64,000 nucleotides of DNA. Origin: Hyperoplus lanceolatus (taxonomy: Eukaryota; Chordata; Actinopteri; Uranoscopiformes; Ammodytidae). The DNA is taken from NCBI GenBank assembly GCA_026929865.2, contig CM049403.1, positions 248,001 through 312,000 of the forward strand, written 5' to 3'. Below, one piece after another: positions 22,953-35,390 of this stretch. Position numbers and translations under genes: made by a program. Under the pieces are notes generated by a model. That model searched no databases, had not been told where the DNA came from, and saw only the letters and a program-made list of their open reading frames with translations. Numbering within the stretch: position 1 is the stretch's first letter; every line of letters starts with the position of its first letter.

Positions 22953-23537
22953 TCATGACGATAAAGATAATTCTAGCGCGATAAATTCAAAACAAATTGG
23001 AACAGAGACAGCATGTAAAAGTGTTACAGAATAAAAGGATTTAACATAGACAGCCACTCCCCCACCCCTTGCGTTTCTGTCTATTCTGAATAAATTGTAT
23101 TCATTAATTGCCACAATAGAGTCATCTGTACTCTTCTTCAACCAGGATTCAGTCAGAATCAAGACATCTGGATCTGCCTGGGACACTAAAATCTTCACAT
23201 GGTCTAATTTATCATGCTGCAATAAACTTCTAATATTTAGATGAAGAAAACCCAAGCCCTTTCTTGATTTGAGAATTTGTGGGGAATTTAGTTTAGAGCT
23301 AGGAAGCATGGTTTGTTTTTCAGGGTCATACAATGCAGGTTTGTGCCTGTAGAGGGAGCCAACGTTAGAAGCAGCAGATGGATGGGTCATTGGAGGTGAG
23401 AAAGGACAATCAAGTGTGATGTCCAGAGCTGGAGGAATATAATTCATGTTGAGCAGGACTCCGGGGGGAATCTTTTTTAATGGAGGTTCTTCTGATGGGG
23501 TCATGCTGTGGTAAATATCAGTCCAAATTAAATGCAA
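22953..23537 (-). pseudogene. CR1/L2-type LINE ORF2: N-terminal endonuclease
   Basis: The frame opens at 23537, overlapping the end of ORF1 by about 20 bp. The endonuclease begins at GLGFLHLNIRSLLQHDKLD (about 23260) and includes DVLILTESWLKKSTDDS. It ends at an in-frame TGA (near 22950), after which the same frame resumes in the next segment. The break is therefore a nonsense change or short indel rather than a domain boundary. Confidence 0.85.
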
Positions 23538-24660
23538 TGTGCTGAATGAAGTTATTTGTTAGTTCTCTTACACCTTTGGTGTTGGGATGGAGGCCGTCAG
23601 ATTTAAAGAGCTCGTGCCTGGTCCAAAAAGAGTCAAAGTTGCTGATGAAGCCCAATGTGTTTGAAGAGCAGAAGGACTTCAGCCAGTCATGAAGACTCAG
23701 GAGGCGACTGAAGCGCTCTGGGCTTTTAGACAGAGTGGGGGTGGGGCCGGAAAAAATGCAGGTTTTTCCCAAACTCTGCAGGGTGATGGACAAACACTCT
23801 AATTGACCATAGAGTGTACACGATTGTTTGTTCATAACATCATTAGTCCCAATATGAAAGATGGCAGTGTGGGCTGTAGGGTGGCGGTCGATGAGGGCAG
23901 GTGATAGCTCTATGATGTCACATACCTTTCCTCCAGAAAGGCAATAGGCGAAGGCACCAGGAAGTTGCAGGTATCTGATGATGGAATCCCCTATTATCAG
24001 AATCTCTGGTTCCTCATTCATACAGCTCCCTTTGTAGAGTGACAGCTTGGATGTGAGTGACAGCTTGGATGTGAGGGGCGGGGCATAGCTGCGAGAGTGA
24101 GCAGCACCTGTACAGCATACGTCATCGCCAGCTGCAGCGATCTCGGGGACATCATTTTGTACAGGCACTGAGGGATGAACGGGATGAACATGGAACTCAC
24201 GCCTGGATGGAGCTGGTGGACGGCGGCGATCCTGGCGTTTACCCTGGGGAGTGGACTGGGAACTTGAACGCCTCTGAACCAACAAGGAGCGGGTTGGGAC
24301 TGGCGACTCGGATCGGGAGAATGCAGCGCCAGCCGCAGGCTCAGCAGCCCCATCTAGCTCCTCCAGCTGAGCAAAATAATTGTGCAACAGCACGGGACCT
24401 GGCGAGTGAAGAGGGGAAATTCGTCTGCCCTTCTTGACGACAGACGACCATGAAGCGCTGGAAGGCGGAGCAGAAACCAGAGGGACAGAAACGCCGCTAG
24501 CCGACGGCTGAGAGCTCCGGAGCGGAAAATGCTCTAGCACGGCCATCCGGGAAACCAAAGAGGACTGCCGCTGAAGGACATGGTGAATAAGGCTCTCAAT
24601 AGACTGAAGCTCAGCCTTCAGGATAGAAAGCTCCGGATCTGCCTGGGTCCCCAGTGTCAA
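23518..24660 (-). CDS. LINE ORF1 protein with SGNH/GDSL esterase domain
   Basis: An uninterrupted 380-codon frame. Residues 1-60 contain a short helical segment (SILKAELQSIESLIHHVLQR) that could oligomerise. A low-complexity Ser/Pro/Arg-rich middle follows, then a C-terminal esterase fold. Its diagnostic blocks are ILIIGDSIIRYL (nucleophile Ser), FHIGTNDVMN and SDGLHPNTKG (Asp/His). Esterase-type ORF1 proteins are known from CR1/L2-like LINEs, where they accompany the element RNA. It precedes and slightly overlaps ORF2 (23537). Intact although ORF2 is broken. It is unlikely to be a host gene. Confidence 0.85.
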   Translation of the reverse strand: MTLGTQADPELSILKAELQSIESLIHHVLQRQSSLVSRMAVLEHFPLRSSQPSASGVSVPLVSAPPSSASWSSVVKKGRRISPLHSPGPVLLHNYFAQLEELDGAAEPAAGAAFSRSESPVPTRSLLVQRRSSSQSTPQGKRQDRRRPPAPSRREFHVHPVHPSVPVQNDVPEIAAAGDDVCCTGAAHSRSYAPPLTSKLSLTSKLSLYKGSCMNEEPEILIIGDSIIRYLQLPGAFAYCLSGGKVCDIIELSPALIDRHPTAHTAIFHIGTNDVMNKQSCTLYGQLECLSITLQSLGKTCIFSGPTPTLSKSPERFSRLLSLHDWLKSFCSSNTLGFISNFDSFWTRHELFKSDGLHPNTKGVRELTNNFIQHIAFNLD

Positions 24661-24689
24661 CTGGGGACCCGTAATTATTACTCTCCACC

Positions 24690-26745
24690 ATACTTATTCT
24701 TCTGACTTCTTCTTCTTATTCTGCCTCAAAAGTTTGAGCTGCTTCTCCTCCCACACCGTTGCACGTAGAAACGCAAACATTTCACACAACGGGCATACCC
24801 ACCCCGAATCGTGTGCTATTATACAGTTTTTCGAATTTCCGCTAGGGGGCGCTGTTATGAAGTCCCGACTGAAAAAACTTTGAGAGGCCATGCCCCGCAC
24901 ACCGTAACTCCGATTGACTTGAAATTTCTCACACGGGTGTATGTTAGGGTGCTCTACAAAAAAGCCTCTTGGACCATAAAAAGTGTTCTGGGAATATTTC
25001 CGGCTAATTAGCATAACGTGAAAAACAGCGTGTTATCCACAACTTTCTTAAATTTGACTGTATCAACACCAAATTTCTCGTGAAGCCCCAGGGGACTACA
25101 ATAAACATACCCATAAAAGAATAGTAGGACAACTTGAAAAACATGGCCACCATTGACCAAAACGTTTACGCAGGGGCGGGGCATAATAACACGTTGGCCC
25201 TAACTCCTTAACCGTAGGTCCTATCATCATCAAACTTCCTGGGTATGTGCAGAAGTCATGTGGTATCAATCAATCAATATCCTTTATTTAACCAGGTAAA
25301 ATTCATTGAGATTAAAATCTCTTTTTCAAGAATGACCTGGCCAAGACCTGGTAGTATGTCCTTCGAAGCTTATCGCGATTAACCCATAGGGGGCGCCACA
25401 AATGGGCGGGGCATAATAACACGTTGGCCCTAACTCCTTAACCGTAGGTCCTATCATCATGAAACTTGTTAAGTATGTGCAGAAGTCATGTGGTAGCATG
25501 TCCCTTTGAAGCTTATCGAAATTAACCCAAAGGGGGCGCCACAAATGGGCGGGGCTTAATAACACGTTGGCCATAACTCCTTAACCATAGGTCCTATCAT
25601 CATCAAACTTGCTGGGTATGTGCAGAAGTCATGTAGTAGCATGTCCTTCGACGCTTATCGAGATTAACCCATAGGGGGCGCCACAAATGGGCGGGGCTTA
25701 ATAACACGTTGGCCATAACTTCTTAACCATAGGTCCTATCTTCATGAAACTTGCTGGGTATGTGCAGAAGTCATGTGGTAGCATGTCCCTTTGAAGCTTA
25801 TCGCGATTAACCCATAGGGGGCGCCACAGGGGCGGGGCCTATCCAAAAAGTGGCCATAACTCCTTAACCATAGATCCTATCATCATGAAACTTGCTGGGT
25901 ATGTGCAGAAGTCATCTGGTAGCATGTCCATCGAAGCTTATCGCGATTAACCCATAGGGGCCGCCACAAAAGTCACCCGACTCCGATTGACTTGAAATTG
26001 ATTGCACATGTACAGCTCATGGTGCTCTACAATTTAGCCTCAAGGAATTTTTTTCTAATTTCCGTTAGGGGGCGCTGTTATTAATCCCTGACTGAAGAAA
26101 GTTTGAGAGGCCGCGCCCCGCACACCGTAAGTCCGATTGACTTGAAATTTCTCACACTGGTGTATTTTAGGGTGCTCTACAAAAAAGCCTCTTGGACCAT
26201 AAGAGTCAACCTGGAAATACTTTCGGCTAATTAGCATAAACTGAAAAAAAGGGTTTTATCCACAACTTTTTCAAGTGTTACTCTATCGACACCAAACGTC
26301 TCACGAAGCCCCGGGGGCCTATGACGCACGTCTCCGAAAAATATTAGTAGGATAGCTTGAAAAACATGGCCGCCGTTGACTAAAACGTTTACGCAGGGGC
26401 GGGGCTTAATAACACGTCGGCCATAACTCATTGACCGTAGGTCCTATCATCGTGAAACTTGCAGGATACGTGCAAAAGACATGTGGTAGCGTGTCCCTCT
26501 AAGCTTGTTGAGGTTAACCCGTAGGGGGCGCCGCAAATGCGAAAACCGTCATTCGCCGATGCAATGTTTGCCAGGCCACGCCCCCTTCCCCCTGACTCCG
26601 ATTGACTCGTCATTTGTCAGCCGTGCACAGCTCGTGTCGCTCTACGGTAAAGCCTCTCGGACCGCGGGGGTCGGCCGTGATTTTTTTTCTTCGCCGATTT
26701 GCACGGGCGGCCCGTACTTTCAAAATCTCCGCGGGATTTTCTAGT
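24690..26745. repeat. Non-coding interspersed repeat with 142-bp tandem periodicity
   Basis: The sequence starts with a TTCTTCTTCTT-rich segment and ends with GGGATTTTCTAG. The centre holds five related blocks containing ACGTTGGCC, TAACTCCTTAACC, GTATGTGCAGAAGTCATG and GGGGGCGCCAC. Anchors fall at 25191, 25421, 25564, 25706 and about 25850. After subtracting an 88-bp insertion in the first block the period is 142-144 bp. Flanking copies of CCGATTGACTTGAAATT occur at 24910, 25983 and 26130. No coding frame is supported. Confidence 0.8.
25265..25352 (+). mobile_element. Short LINE-type 3' end inserted in the tandem repeat
   Basis: (TCAA)n, then CCTTTATTTAACCAGGTAAA, TTGAGATTAAAATCTC and CAAGAATGACCTGGCCAAGA, a short segment common in teleost LINE 3' ends in antisense. 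It splits one 142-bp block and adds 88 bp. Confidence 0.6.
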
Positions 26746-27140
26746 TTAATTTTTAATTTTAAAGAAAAGGAAACTGTTTGGCTAGCGCTATTGGGATAGC
26801 ACCGGCTAGCATGGAGCAACAGCTTTCATCACTCCGTACCCGAACCGGACGCACTCTGAGGCGGTCACGGAACGGTGGACTCACTGCTGAAAGTTCAAGT
26901 GATAAAATAATCCGCGTTAGCTGACCATTTCAAACAGGATCACTTCCAAAAGTAAACTGGAGCCTCGGAGTCGAAACTGGGCGGTTAAATCTGGTCAAAA
27001 CTTCTGAAAAAATTACTTTTTTGTCATTTTTGCTAACTATTGCGTTATAAACAAAAAAAGTTGCAGCCGTTAATTAACCGTTGAAAATAAATATGCATTC
27101 TGCAGTGATGTCAGCTAAATGTCAAAATACTTATGGGACC
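26746..27140. other. Intronic sequence, no supported feature
   Basis: No open frame with domains, no terminal repeats and no RNA gene recognised. A GCTAGCGC/GCTAGC-containing stretch near 26780 is unremarkable. Confidence 0.45.
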
Positions 27141-27141
27141 G

Positions 27142-27255
27142 GGGGGCGCCCTTAGCTCAGTTGGTAGGGCGTCCCCCCATGGGCCTCGGCCAGTGGCGGA
27201 CCCGGGTTCGATTCCAGCCCGCGGTTGTTCTCTGCATGTTACTCCCCTCTCTGAA
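27142..27255 (+). mobile_element. tRNA-derived SINE head
   Basis: An RNA polymerase III box A (TAGCTCAGTTGG, about 27152-27163) and an exact box B (GGTTCGATTCC, about 27205) are present. They are followed by TCTGCATGTTACTCCCCTCT, typical of fish tRNA-SINE bodies. The acceptor stem does not pair as in a functional tRNA and the spacing is long, so it is called a SINE rather than a tRNA gene. Confidence 0.7.
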
Positions 27256-29372
27256 AATTTGTCAATATTCATATTGACAAACCCGAGGACAGATGTGCGA
27301 AAGAACTGTGCTGTGTCCTTGAAAACTTTGGATTCCAACAGCATGTGGACCGGCCTACACATAACAAAGGGCACACTTTGGATCTTATCATTTCCAGGGG
27401 CATGAATATCTCAAAAGTGCGGGAGACTGATATGGGTCTCTCAGACCATTACTGTGTATTGTTTGAGAGTACAACTTCTGTGCACACAACTGATCAATCA
27501 AAAGTAATCAAAAAATGGTATATTACAGAAAATACCAGTGAAACATTTATTCAAACCTTTTCCTCAATACCCCCTCCCCCCTGTAACTCAGTTAATGAGC
27601 TTTAAGACAACTTTAACGCCAAAACTACAAGCGTTATAGATGCTATTGCACCCACTAAAATTAAGGTTGTCTCAAGTAGTCAGTCAGACTAGAAAAAAGA
27701 GAGTGCCGTAAAGCGGAACGCAGGTGGCGAAAAACAAATCTCCAGGTTCATTATGACATCTTCAAAGAGAAACTTTGCACTTTTAACGCAGAGATGAAAA
27801 GTGCAAAGCAGTCTTTCTTTTCTGACATCATCACCAAAAACAACAACAATGCACGTGCCCTGTTTGCTACTGTCGACAGATTAACAAACCCTCCTGTGCC
27901 AGTAGCATCTGAACATCGTTCCACAAGAGCCTGCCATGAATTTGCCTCCTTTTTCACAGACAAAATTCACAAAATTTGACAAGCGGTCACCGCATCAATA
28001 CCAAGTTCAACATATGTGTTTTCCCTGTGCCAACTTAAAATCAATTCAGATAAAATGACAGAATTTTATCTGATCAACCACAACAACCTGGATGACATTA
28101 TACAACACCTGAACTCCTCTTCCTGTTGCCTTGACATTCTGCCCACAGGCTTCTTTAAAACCATTTTTAGCTGTATGGCCTCAGATGTTCTACAAATTGT
28201 AAACATGTCCCTTCGCACCGGTGTATTCCCACAGGCCCTGAAAACAGCAGTCATTAAGCCACTCCTAAAAAAGAACAATTTAGATACATCACTCATGAAC
28301 AATTATAGGCCCATATCAAACCTTCCATTTCTAAGCAAAATCATTGAAAAAGTTGTTTATCAACAGCTAAATAACTACTTAGCAATGAACAACTGCTTTG
28401 ATGTCTTCCAGTCAAGTTTTCGAACAACACCACAGCACTGAGACCGCTCTGGTTAAAGTCCTCAATGACATCCACTTAAACACAGACAGTGGCAAAAGTT
28501 CTGTCTTAGTTTTACTTGATCTCAGTGCTGCTTTCGACACAGTTGACCACAACATATTACTAGATCGCCTTGCAAACTGGGTTGGACTTTCTGGAACTGT
28601 GCTAAGCTGGTTTGAATCCTACTTAAAGGATAGAGAATACTATGTGTCAATAGGCAATTTCACATCGGAGCGAACAAATATTGAATGCGGGGTTCCCCAT
28701 GGTTCCATTCTTGGGCCTCTTCTGTTTAACATCTACATGCTCCCACTGGCTCAGATTATGAATAAGAACAAATTATGTTGCCATAATTATGCAGATGACA
28801 CACAAATTTACATAACCATATCACCAGGTGACTATAGTCCAATTCAAACACTAAGTAAGTGCATTGAACAAATCAATGATTATCCAATCATCAAAATGTT
28901 CTTCAATTAAACAACGACAAAACTGAAGTAATTATCTTTGGTGCCAAAGATGAACAATTAAAAGTCATTGCAGAGCATTTAATCTGTTATGCTAGAAACC
29001 ACACACCAAGCCAGAAATCTTGGTGTTGTCATAGACTCAGGCTTGAATTTCAAAAAACACATTAAATCAATTAATAAACAAAACAAGGAGAAGCAGCTTT
29101 TAGTTATTATGCACCAAATCTCTGGAACAAACTCCCAGAGAACTTGAGGTCTGCTGCAATTCTCAGCTCTTTTAAATCAAGTCTGAAGACTTTTCTGTTT
29201 CCATTTTAACCTGTAATTTTAATTTTATTTAAATGTTATTCATTTGCTTTTAAATGTTTTATTCATTCGCTTTTCTGATGTGTGTTGTGTATTTTAATCT
29301 TGCCCCTGTAAAGCACTTTGAGTGGCCTTGTGTCTGAATTGTGCTATATAAATAAACTTGCCTTGCCTTGCC
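27256..29372 (+). pseudogene. L2-type LINE ORF2, 5'-truncated and frame-shifted
   Basis: The copy starts inside the endonuclease (NIHIDKPEDRCAKE, HTLDLIISRGMN, GLSDHYCVLFE), passes the pre-RT linker with several breaks, and enters the RT near 28040. RT blocks are [44 protein letters not shown] and catalytic [11 protein letters not shown] frameshift occurs near 28420. After about 29080 an internal deletion joins the thumb to the last block (SYYAPNLWNKLPENLR-like). The 3' UTR ends with the hairpin AAGCACTTTGAGTGGC and a (TTGCC)n tail at 29343-29366. Confidence 0.87.
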
Positions 29373-29451
29373 TAGCCTGAGAAAAGGCAGAAAGAGCGTT
29401 TTATGGTCTCACTGTCTAACCGTACATTTTACTAGTGTGACATGATCATAC

Positions 29452-30767
29452 CAGAGGTGGGGGTAAGTCACTAATGTGCAAGTCACAAGCAAGTCTCAAG
29501 TCATAACCTTCAAGTCTCAAGCAAGTCCAAGTCACTGTGGTGAGAATCAAGCAAGTCACAAGTCAAGTCATTGCTCAGGTCAAGCAGGTCACAAGTCAAG
29601 TCATACAAAAACCACATTATCTAACCCAGTTTCTACATTTAAAAGACCTGCATTCCACAGTTCTCTTCTTCATACCGTCGTCGACAACATCATCCTTGAA
29701 CTACAATTGAATTATTCTTGGTCTGACCGAGGGGAATTCAACTAAAATTGAAATGGGTCCAGTTGACAACGTTTTCTTACAGCAGAGGTCCGAATCTCAT
29801 GATGTCTGCATCCAATAGTGACCCCTTATCTATCACATATGATCAACACCGCACATTTCCTTTTCTTTCTACCACAATTAGGCTACTTTCAATTTCCAAG
29901 TAGCTTACTTTTGACATGGAAAACAAGAAAGGCAAATAGTAACAGATAGGCCTATACTTACACAACACAGACACTTAATGCCCATAATGCATTTAAAATA
30001 AAACAGGGCAATGATCTGCGCTATGGCAAAAATATCATATCACCTTTTATTTTATGGCAGGATCACATTTTGATTTATCCCGATTCATTTGTTTTTCATA
30101 CTGGGCTGTCGGTGCGGGGGCGGCGGCTGTGAGCTGTCGGAAGGAGCCGGTGAACGTGGAAGGTCGAACTGCATCATATAGGTCTAGGCTACATCATAAC
30201 CGCTGCTTTGTCTCGCAGAGATGCTTTTATAAAGCCTACTGTCTGTGGAGGTAGGGCGCTCGATAAGAAAGCGTGCGTTATCAAGGCAGCAGCGCTGCAG
30301 GAAACGCTCGTTACTTTCGTTTTCTTTTACAAGACTTCCCGGGGCCGTTACAACGTGAAAAGGGAAGGGAAGAAGGCGCTACATATTTACTGTGATTGGG
30401 TTATAAGCGTGTGGGAGGCTCATGTGAATTATTCTTGGTCTAGCCCATGGACATATAAAGAAAGGTTTAGCCACCTCCATGACTGCTGCTCCTGTGTTGA
30501 CCTGCTGACGCTGTTTGTCCGTGCAGCGCGCTGCGTGCATTGCACTGTAAAATCACCCGATCATGTTTCAAAATAAAACATAATTTCTAACGTAATCTAA
30601 CTTTTAAAAATTCAAGTCATTTCAAGTCATCTGTCTCAAGTCTAAGTCAAGTCATGAAGACCAAGTCAAAGTCAAGTCGAGTCTTTTATCAGTGTTAGTC
30701 AAGCAAGTCTCAAGAACTCAAATTTGCGACTCGAGTCAAGTCATGTGACTCGAGTCCCCCATGTCTG
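29452..30767. mobile_element. hAT-family transposon with AAGTC-rich ends
   Basis: Left end CAGAGGTGGGGGTAAGTC (29452) and right end GACTCGAGTCCCCCATGTCTG-type sequence (to 30767) are inverted repeats. The flanks GATCATAC (29444-29451) and CATCATAC (30768-30775) are a 7/8 match to an 8-bp duplication. Both subterminal regions consist of many CAAGTC/AAGTCAAGTC copies (29460-29610 and 30610-30760). The centre is non-coding. Confidence 0.82.
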
Positions 30768-31179
30768 CATCATACAAGTAAAAATGTAGGGTTAGGATTA
30801 ACAGGACCGCTGGGCCAAGGGAAGACTGAGGAAAGACTGAGGGAAGAAAAACCTCATTCATTAAATTATTATGGCGGTTTTATGACGATAAAACAACAGT
30901 TCCGTATGGGTGAAGTATTCCTTTAATGTTATCTCAAAATAATAAGTACTAGATTTTTTTTCATGGGAAATAGCATCAATATGTTAAGCTACTTTTTCTG
31001 AGTAGCTTGTAGCTTGCTTATTTCAATCAAAATATCTTTTTCAGTAGGTTAACTGTTTCCAAATAGCTTCCCAAACACACCTTAAAACTGACTCCACAGT
31101 AAAAGCAGCACCACTGCAATGAATGGAAGTGCACTAAGGCACTGTGTATATGTGAGGAGCAGGTTGATGCAGGACTCAC

Positions 31180-31322
31180 CATTATCAGAAGCCATGAATG
31201 TAACATTGTAGAGGTTGTTCTTGACGTAGGGAGACTCTCGGTCAAGGACGGCAATGGTAGAAATGCGACCGTTAAGCGGGTCTATCTCCAGCCAGTTGGC
31301 AGGGTCGGACATCTTCGAATAC
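31180..31322 (-). CDS. cdh4: Cadherin exon: part of EC4
   Basis: A 143-bp exon lies between the acceptor tttctctcag (ending at 31323) and the donor GTGAGT (31179 downward). It encodes [16 protein letters not shown], the [11 protein letters not shown] segment and FMASDNG of extracellular repeat 4. The DRE motif is the repeat's internal calcium ligand. The exon ends after the first base of a Gly codon, completed by the exon at 15972, which lies about 15.2 kb downstream because of inserted LINEs. It is the most 5' exon recognised here. The rest of the ectodomain must lie right of 64000 unless the assembly is broken. Confidence 0.92.
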
Positions 31323-32161
31323 CTGAGAGAAACACCACAGAGAAGCTTCTTTATATGGCTACAGGCCAAGCAAGATATATTGAGAGTGCTGCTATAACAA
31401 CATCATATCACTCATTAATTCTCATTGAACATGATTCTACCTTTAAAAGATTTGAAAATTACATAAATATATATGTATATCTGAGTTTGGAATGGGAAAC
31501 AAGCCATTAACAGGATGAAACATGATATCCCTGTGACTTGCTGATGAAATTAATTTAGCGAACAGAATTTACTCATCTGTATTGCTGTAATACAGGGCTC
31601 CAGACTAAACTTTTTTACTAGGAGCACTGGCGCCCCTAACTCAGAATTTTTAGGGGCGCAAGCAGAAAATTTAGGGGCACACATTGAATTGCGCACTTCT
31701 GTACTTACACTTACTTTTTTGAGTGCACTTTGCGCAAAACCGGAGAGTGTGCCAAAATGCAGTGCACTGTAAGTTCCTCGGTCGTGCACTCAAAACGGTC
31801 TAAAACTTGAGTGTAGAGCGATGGACACTTTCCACACTCAACGGCCGCCATCTTGCCTACGTAACGGAGAGGACGGGGCATTCTAATCAAAATAGAGGAG
31901 CTTGAAGCAACGATGGAGGCGGACGCGCTCTACAAAAGTTGAATTACACATTGTTTTTGTCTTTCTGTGACTAATGTGCCTGTTTTGGCTATCGGTAACC
32001 CAAGCAGAAAAAAATACCACCGAAGAAGAACCGTCAAAATGCAAAGTCATTTCCAGTAGGTGCGCGACGGCAGTTTGGACAGTGCACTGTAGAAATGAGA
32101 GCACTGCGTCTATAAGTAAGTGTACTGTAGGGATAATAAAGTGCACTCAATGTAAGTGACA

Positions 32162-34992
32162 GAACTTGAAATACAAATAAAAGCTCTTGAAGATAAACAT
32201 AAAAAATCACTCGATATGAAATTTAACAAACTGCTAAAGAAGAAACGTGGTGAATTAGATAAATTGTTGACACAAGAAGTAGAGAAATCAATACTACTTA
32301 CGAAACAGAAACACTATGATGGAGGACCAAAATCAATCAAAATGTTAGCTTATAGACTGAAGAATCAAAAAAGTAAATCTTATATAACTCAATTAAAGGA
32401 TGACACATCTAAAGTTATAACAGACAAAAATGAAATTGCAGAAGCATTTGCAGCATACTATGAAGAACTGTACAAAGATGAAACAGACAAAACAAACTCG
32501 ATAAGAACTGAACTATATCTTGAGAAACTAAATTTAAAACAAGTCTCATCATTGCAAAACACTAACCTCATTAAAAGAATAACGGAAGAGGAAATATCAC
32601 AACAAATCAAGAAACTAAAAACAGATAAGGCTCCAGGAGACGATGGGTACACCAATGAATTTTATAAAGAGTTCAGAGAATTATTGGTACCTCTATTACT
32701 AAAAGCCTATAACTTTGCCTTAGAATCAGGTATATGGGCATCAACATGGAACTCATCTGTGATCACAGTTATTTATAAAGATGGAAAAGGAAAAATGGAT
32801 ACATCCTATTATAGACCAATATCATTATTAAACACAGACCAAAAAATATTAACTTCTATCATAGCAAATAGACTTAAGGACATCCTGCCAGATTTAATTG
32901 ATAGTGACCAAACTGGTTTTATCTGTAATAGATTCCTATCTGACAATGTAAGACGTACTCTTAACATAATTGACTTTTCCCAAAAACATAATAAGGATTT
33001 ACTATTATTAACACTAGATGCAGAAAAAGCTTTTGATAGAGTACTGTGGCCATATATTTTCAAAACAGCAAAAGCTTTTGGATTTCACAGCACTTTCATC
33101 TCATGGTTAGAATTAATGTACAAAAACCCAGTTGCTCAAGTGAGAGTCAACGGTACCCTATCAAGACGCTTTCACATTCATAAGGGAACTAGGCAAGGGG
33201 ACCCAATGTCAGCGTTGATCTTTGCTATGTGTATGGAACCTCTTGCTGAAGCAATCAGGCAACAAGACAACATAAAGGGAATAACTATAGGGCAAGAATC
33301 TCATAAATTAGCATTGTATGCAGATGACATTATTTTATATCTTACCTCCCTGAATACTCACTCCCAGAACTAATGGAAACAATAAAAGAATACAGTGACC
33401 ACTCAGGATACAAAATTAATGAAAACAAATGTGAGTCCATATGCATAGGTAAACAACTGTCAGATTACTCTAAAGGAAACTTCAGATTTAAGTGGAACCA
33501 AAATAAACTGAAATATTTAGGAATAATAATCCATAAAGATTTAAGTAAAGTTCACGAAGTTAATTATCAGAATCTAGAGAACAAAATCAAACAGGATCTG
33601 AACAGATGGAAAACTATACCGGACTCTCTTTTTAGTAGAGTAGACACAATTAAAATGATGATACTCCCACAATTCCTTTTCCTTTTTCAGAATCTACCAA
33701 CATCAATCCCTTCCCAAAGTTTTAAAAGATGGAATGGCATAATAAATAAGTTCATATGGAATAACAAAAGGAAAAGGGTCAAATTTAAAACATTAATAAA
33801 AGCGAAAGAACATGGTGGACTAGCACTTCCAGACCTCCAAACCTATTTCCATGCCACACAAATAAATAACATAATGAAATGGACTAACGATAATATTAAA
33901 GCGAAGTGGCTTCCGATAGAAAAGGAACAAACTCCATTTTCAATAAAAACATTACCATTCATTGATAGAAAAGATATGACACAACTGAAAGGACAAAATA
34001 GATGGATTAACAATACTTTATGTAATTGGAAACAAATTTGTAAAAAATATAATATAAATAAGGAATTACTCTATCTTAGAGAAATGGCATGGGATCCAGA
34101 TTTCAAACCAAACAAAATGGATAGTGTCTTAAAAGTCTGGTCCTTAAAAGGACTACAAATATATTCACAAATAATAACTAAGTATGAAGTAAATTCCTTC
34201 GATGATATTTTAAAGAAATATGATTTAGTCCAGTCAAATTTCTACAAATATTTACAGCTTAGAAACTATATAAATACCTTTCAAAAAGGAGCAGACATCC
34301 ACGAGCAGCATCCCTTAGTACAATTTATGATTAAAAACTATAATATTGACATCAAGAATACACTTTCCAAAATATATAAAATATTACAAGAAAAGAATGA
34401 AACACAAGACACGGTGGCATTGAAGTGGAACTTAGAATTAGGGGGACAGTTAAAAGAAGAGGACTGGGAAAACATCTATAAAACAATACATAAAACAACA
34501 AACTCTAGGTTTTGGAGGGAGTACACATGGAAAATATACACAAGATTCTTTATCACACCAAAAATACAATCAAAGTTTAGGACATTAAATTCATCAGATT
34601 GTTGGAGAAATTGTGGGGAAAATAACGCAGACCATTCACATGTTTTCTACTTTTGCCCATCACTAAAGACCTTCTGGCAACTGATTGCAAATTCTATTAT
34701 GAAAATTTTCCAAATTAACCAGGTACCTGAACCAAAATGTTTAATTTTAGGTGTAACACCAGCTGAACTCATATCAGAAAGAGACAAATACTTATTTAGG
34801 ATACTTAGGATAGCAGCAATGAAACAGATAACAAGGAACTGGCTAAAACCTAGTCCACCATCTTTTAAAAACTGGAAGTCAAACGTAAATAATATTTTAG
34901 AAATGGAAATAACTACCTATAAAATTAGAAACCTAGAAACTGAGTGTTCGTTACGATGGAATAAATGGTTAACATATATGGATTGTAATTAA
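32162..34992 (+). pseudogene. L1 ORF2 reverse transcriptase and C-terminus, single frameshift
   Basis: The frame shows RT motifs KAPGDDGYTNEFYKE, TSYYRPISLLNTDQKI, LLTLDAEKAFDRVLW, GTRQGDPMSALIFA and the catalytic LYADDIILYL. A frameshift at about 33343-33350 ends the first frame at 33371. The next frame resumes in the YLPEYSLPELMETIKEYS region and is then open for over 530 codons to 34992, including the C-terminal zinc-knuckle-like CWRNCGENNADHSHVFYFC. The N-terminal endonuclease is absent. Confidence 0.9.
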
Positions 34993-35122
34993 ACTAGTAT
35001 TATTAATATCCTGAAGAAAGTCGTGAGGAGCTGGAAGAGTTGAACATGTCTGTATATACTTTGTGTTCTTTTTTTTTTTTTTTTTTTTGTCTTATTTTTA
35101 TTCATTTTCTTTTTATATATAT

Positions 35123-35125
<3 letters not shown>

Positions 35126-35184
<59 letters not shown>

Positions 35185-35390
35185 TTATATGTAGTACTGA
35201 TGAATATATTTTGGCCTAGGCATATGCGGATGTACGTGTACATATGTGTGTACATATGTGTATGTGTGTTTATATGTATGTATGTATATATGTATGTATG
35301 TGTATATGTGTGTGTGTATGTATGTGTGTATGTATATGTATGTATATATATATGTGTGTATATGTATGTATCTGTATGTATATATATATA
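35126..35390 (+). repeat. (TA)n and (TATG)n microsatellite in L1 3' UTR
   Basis: About 23 TA units at 35126-35173 are followed by interspersed TATG/TGTG repeats from 35236. Reading frames here encode only Tyr/Val/Cys repeats and are artefacts. Confidence 0.9.

Noticed and set aside
27142..27232. A functional tRNA gene
   Set aside because: Box A and box B are good, but the acceptor stem does not pair, the spacing is too long and a SINE-type body follows.
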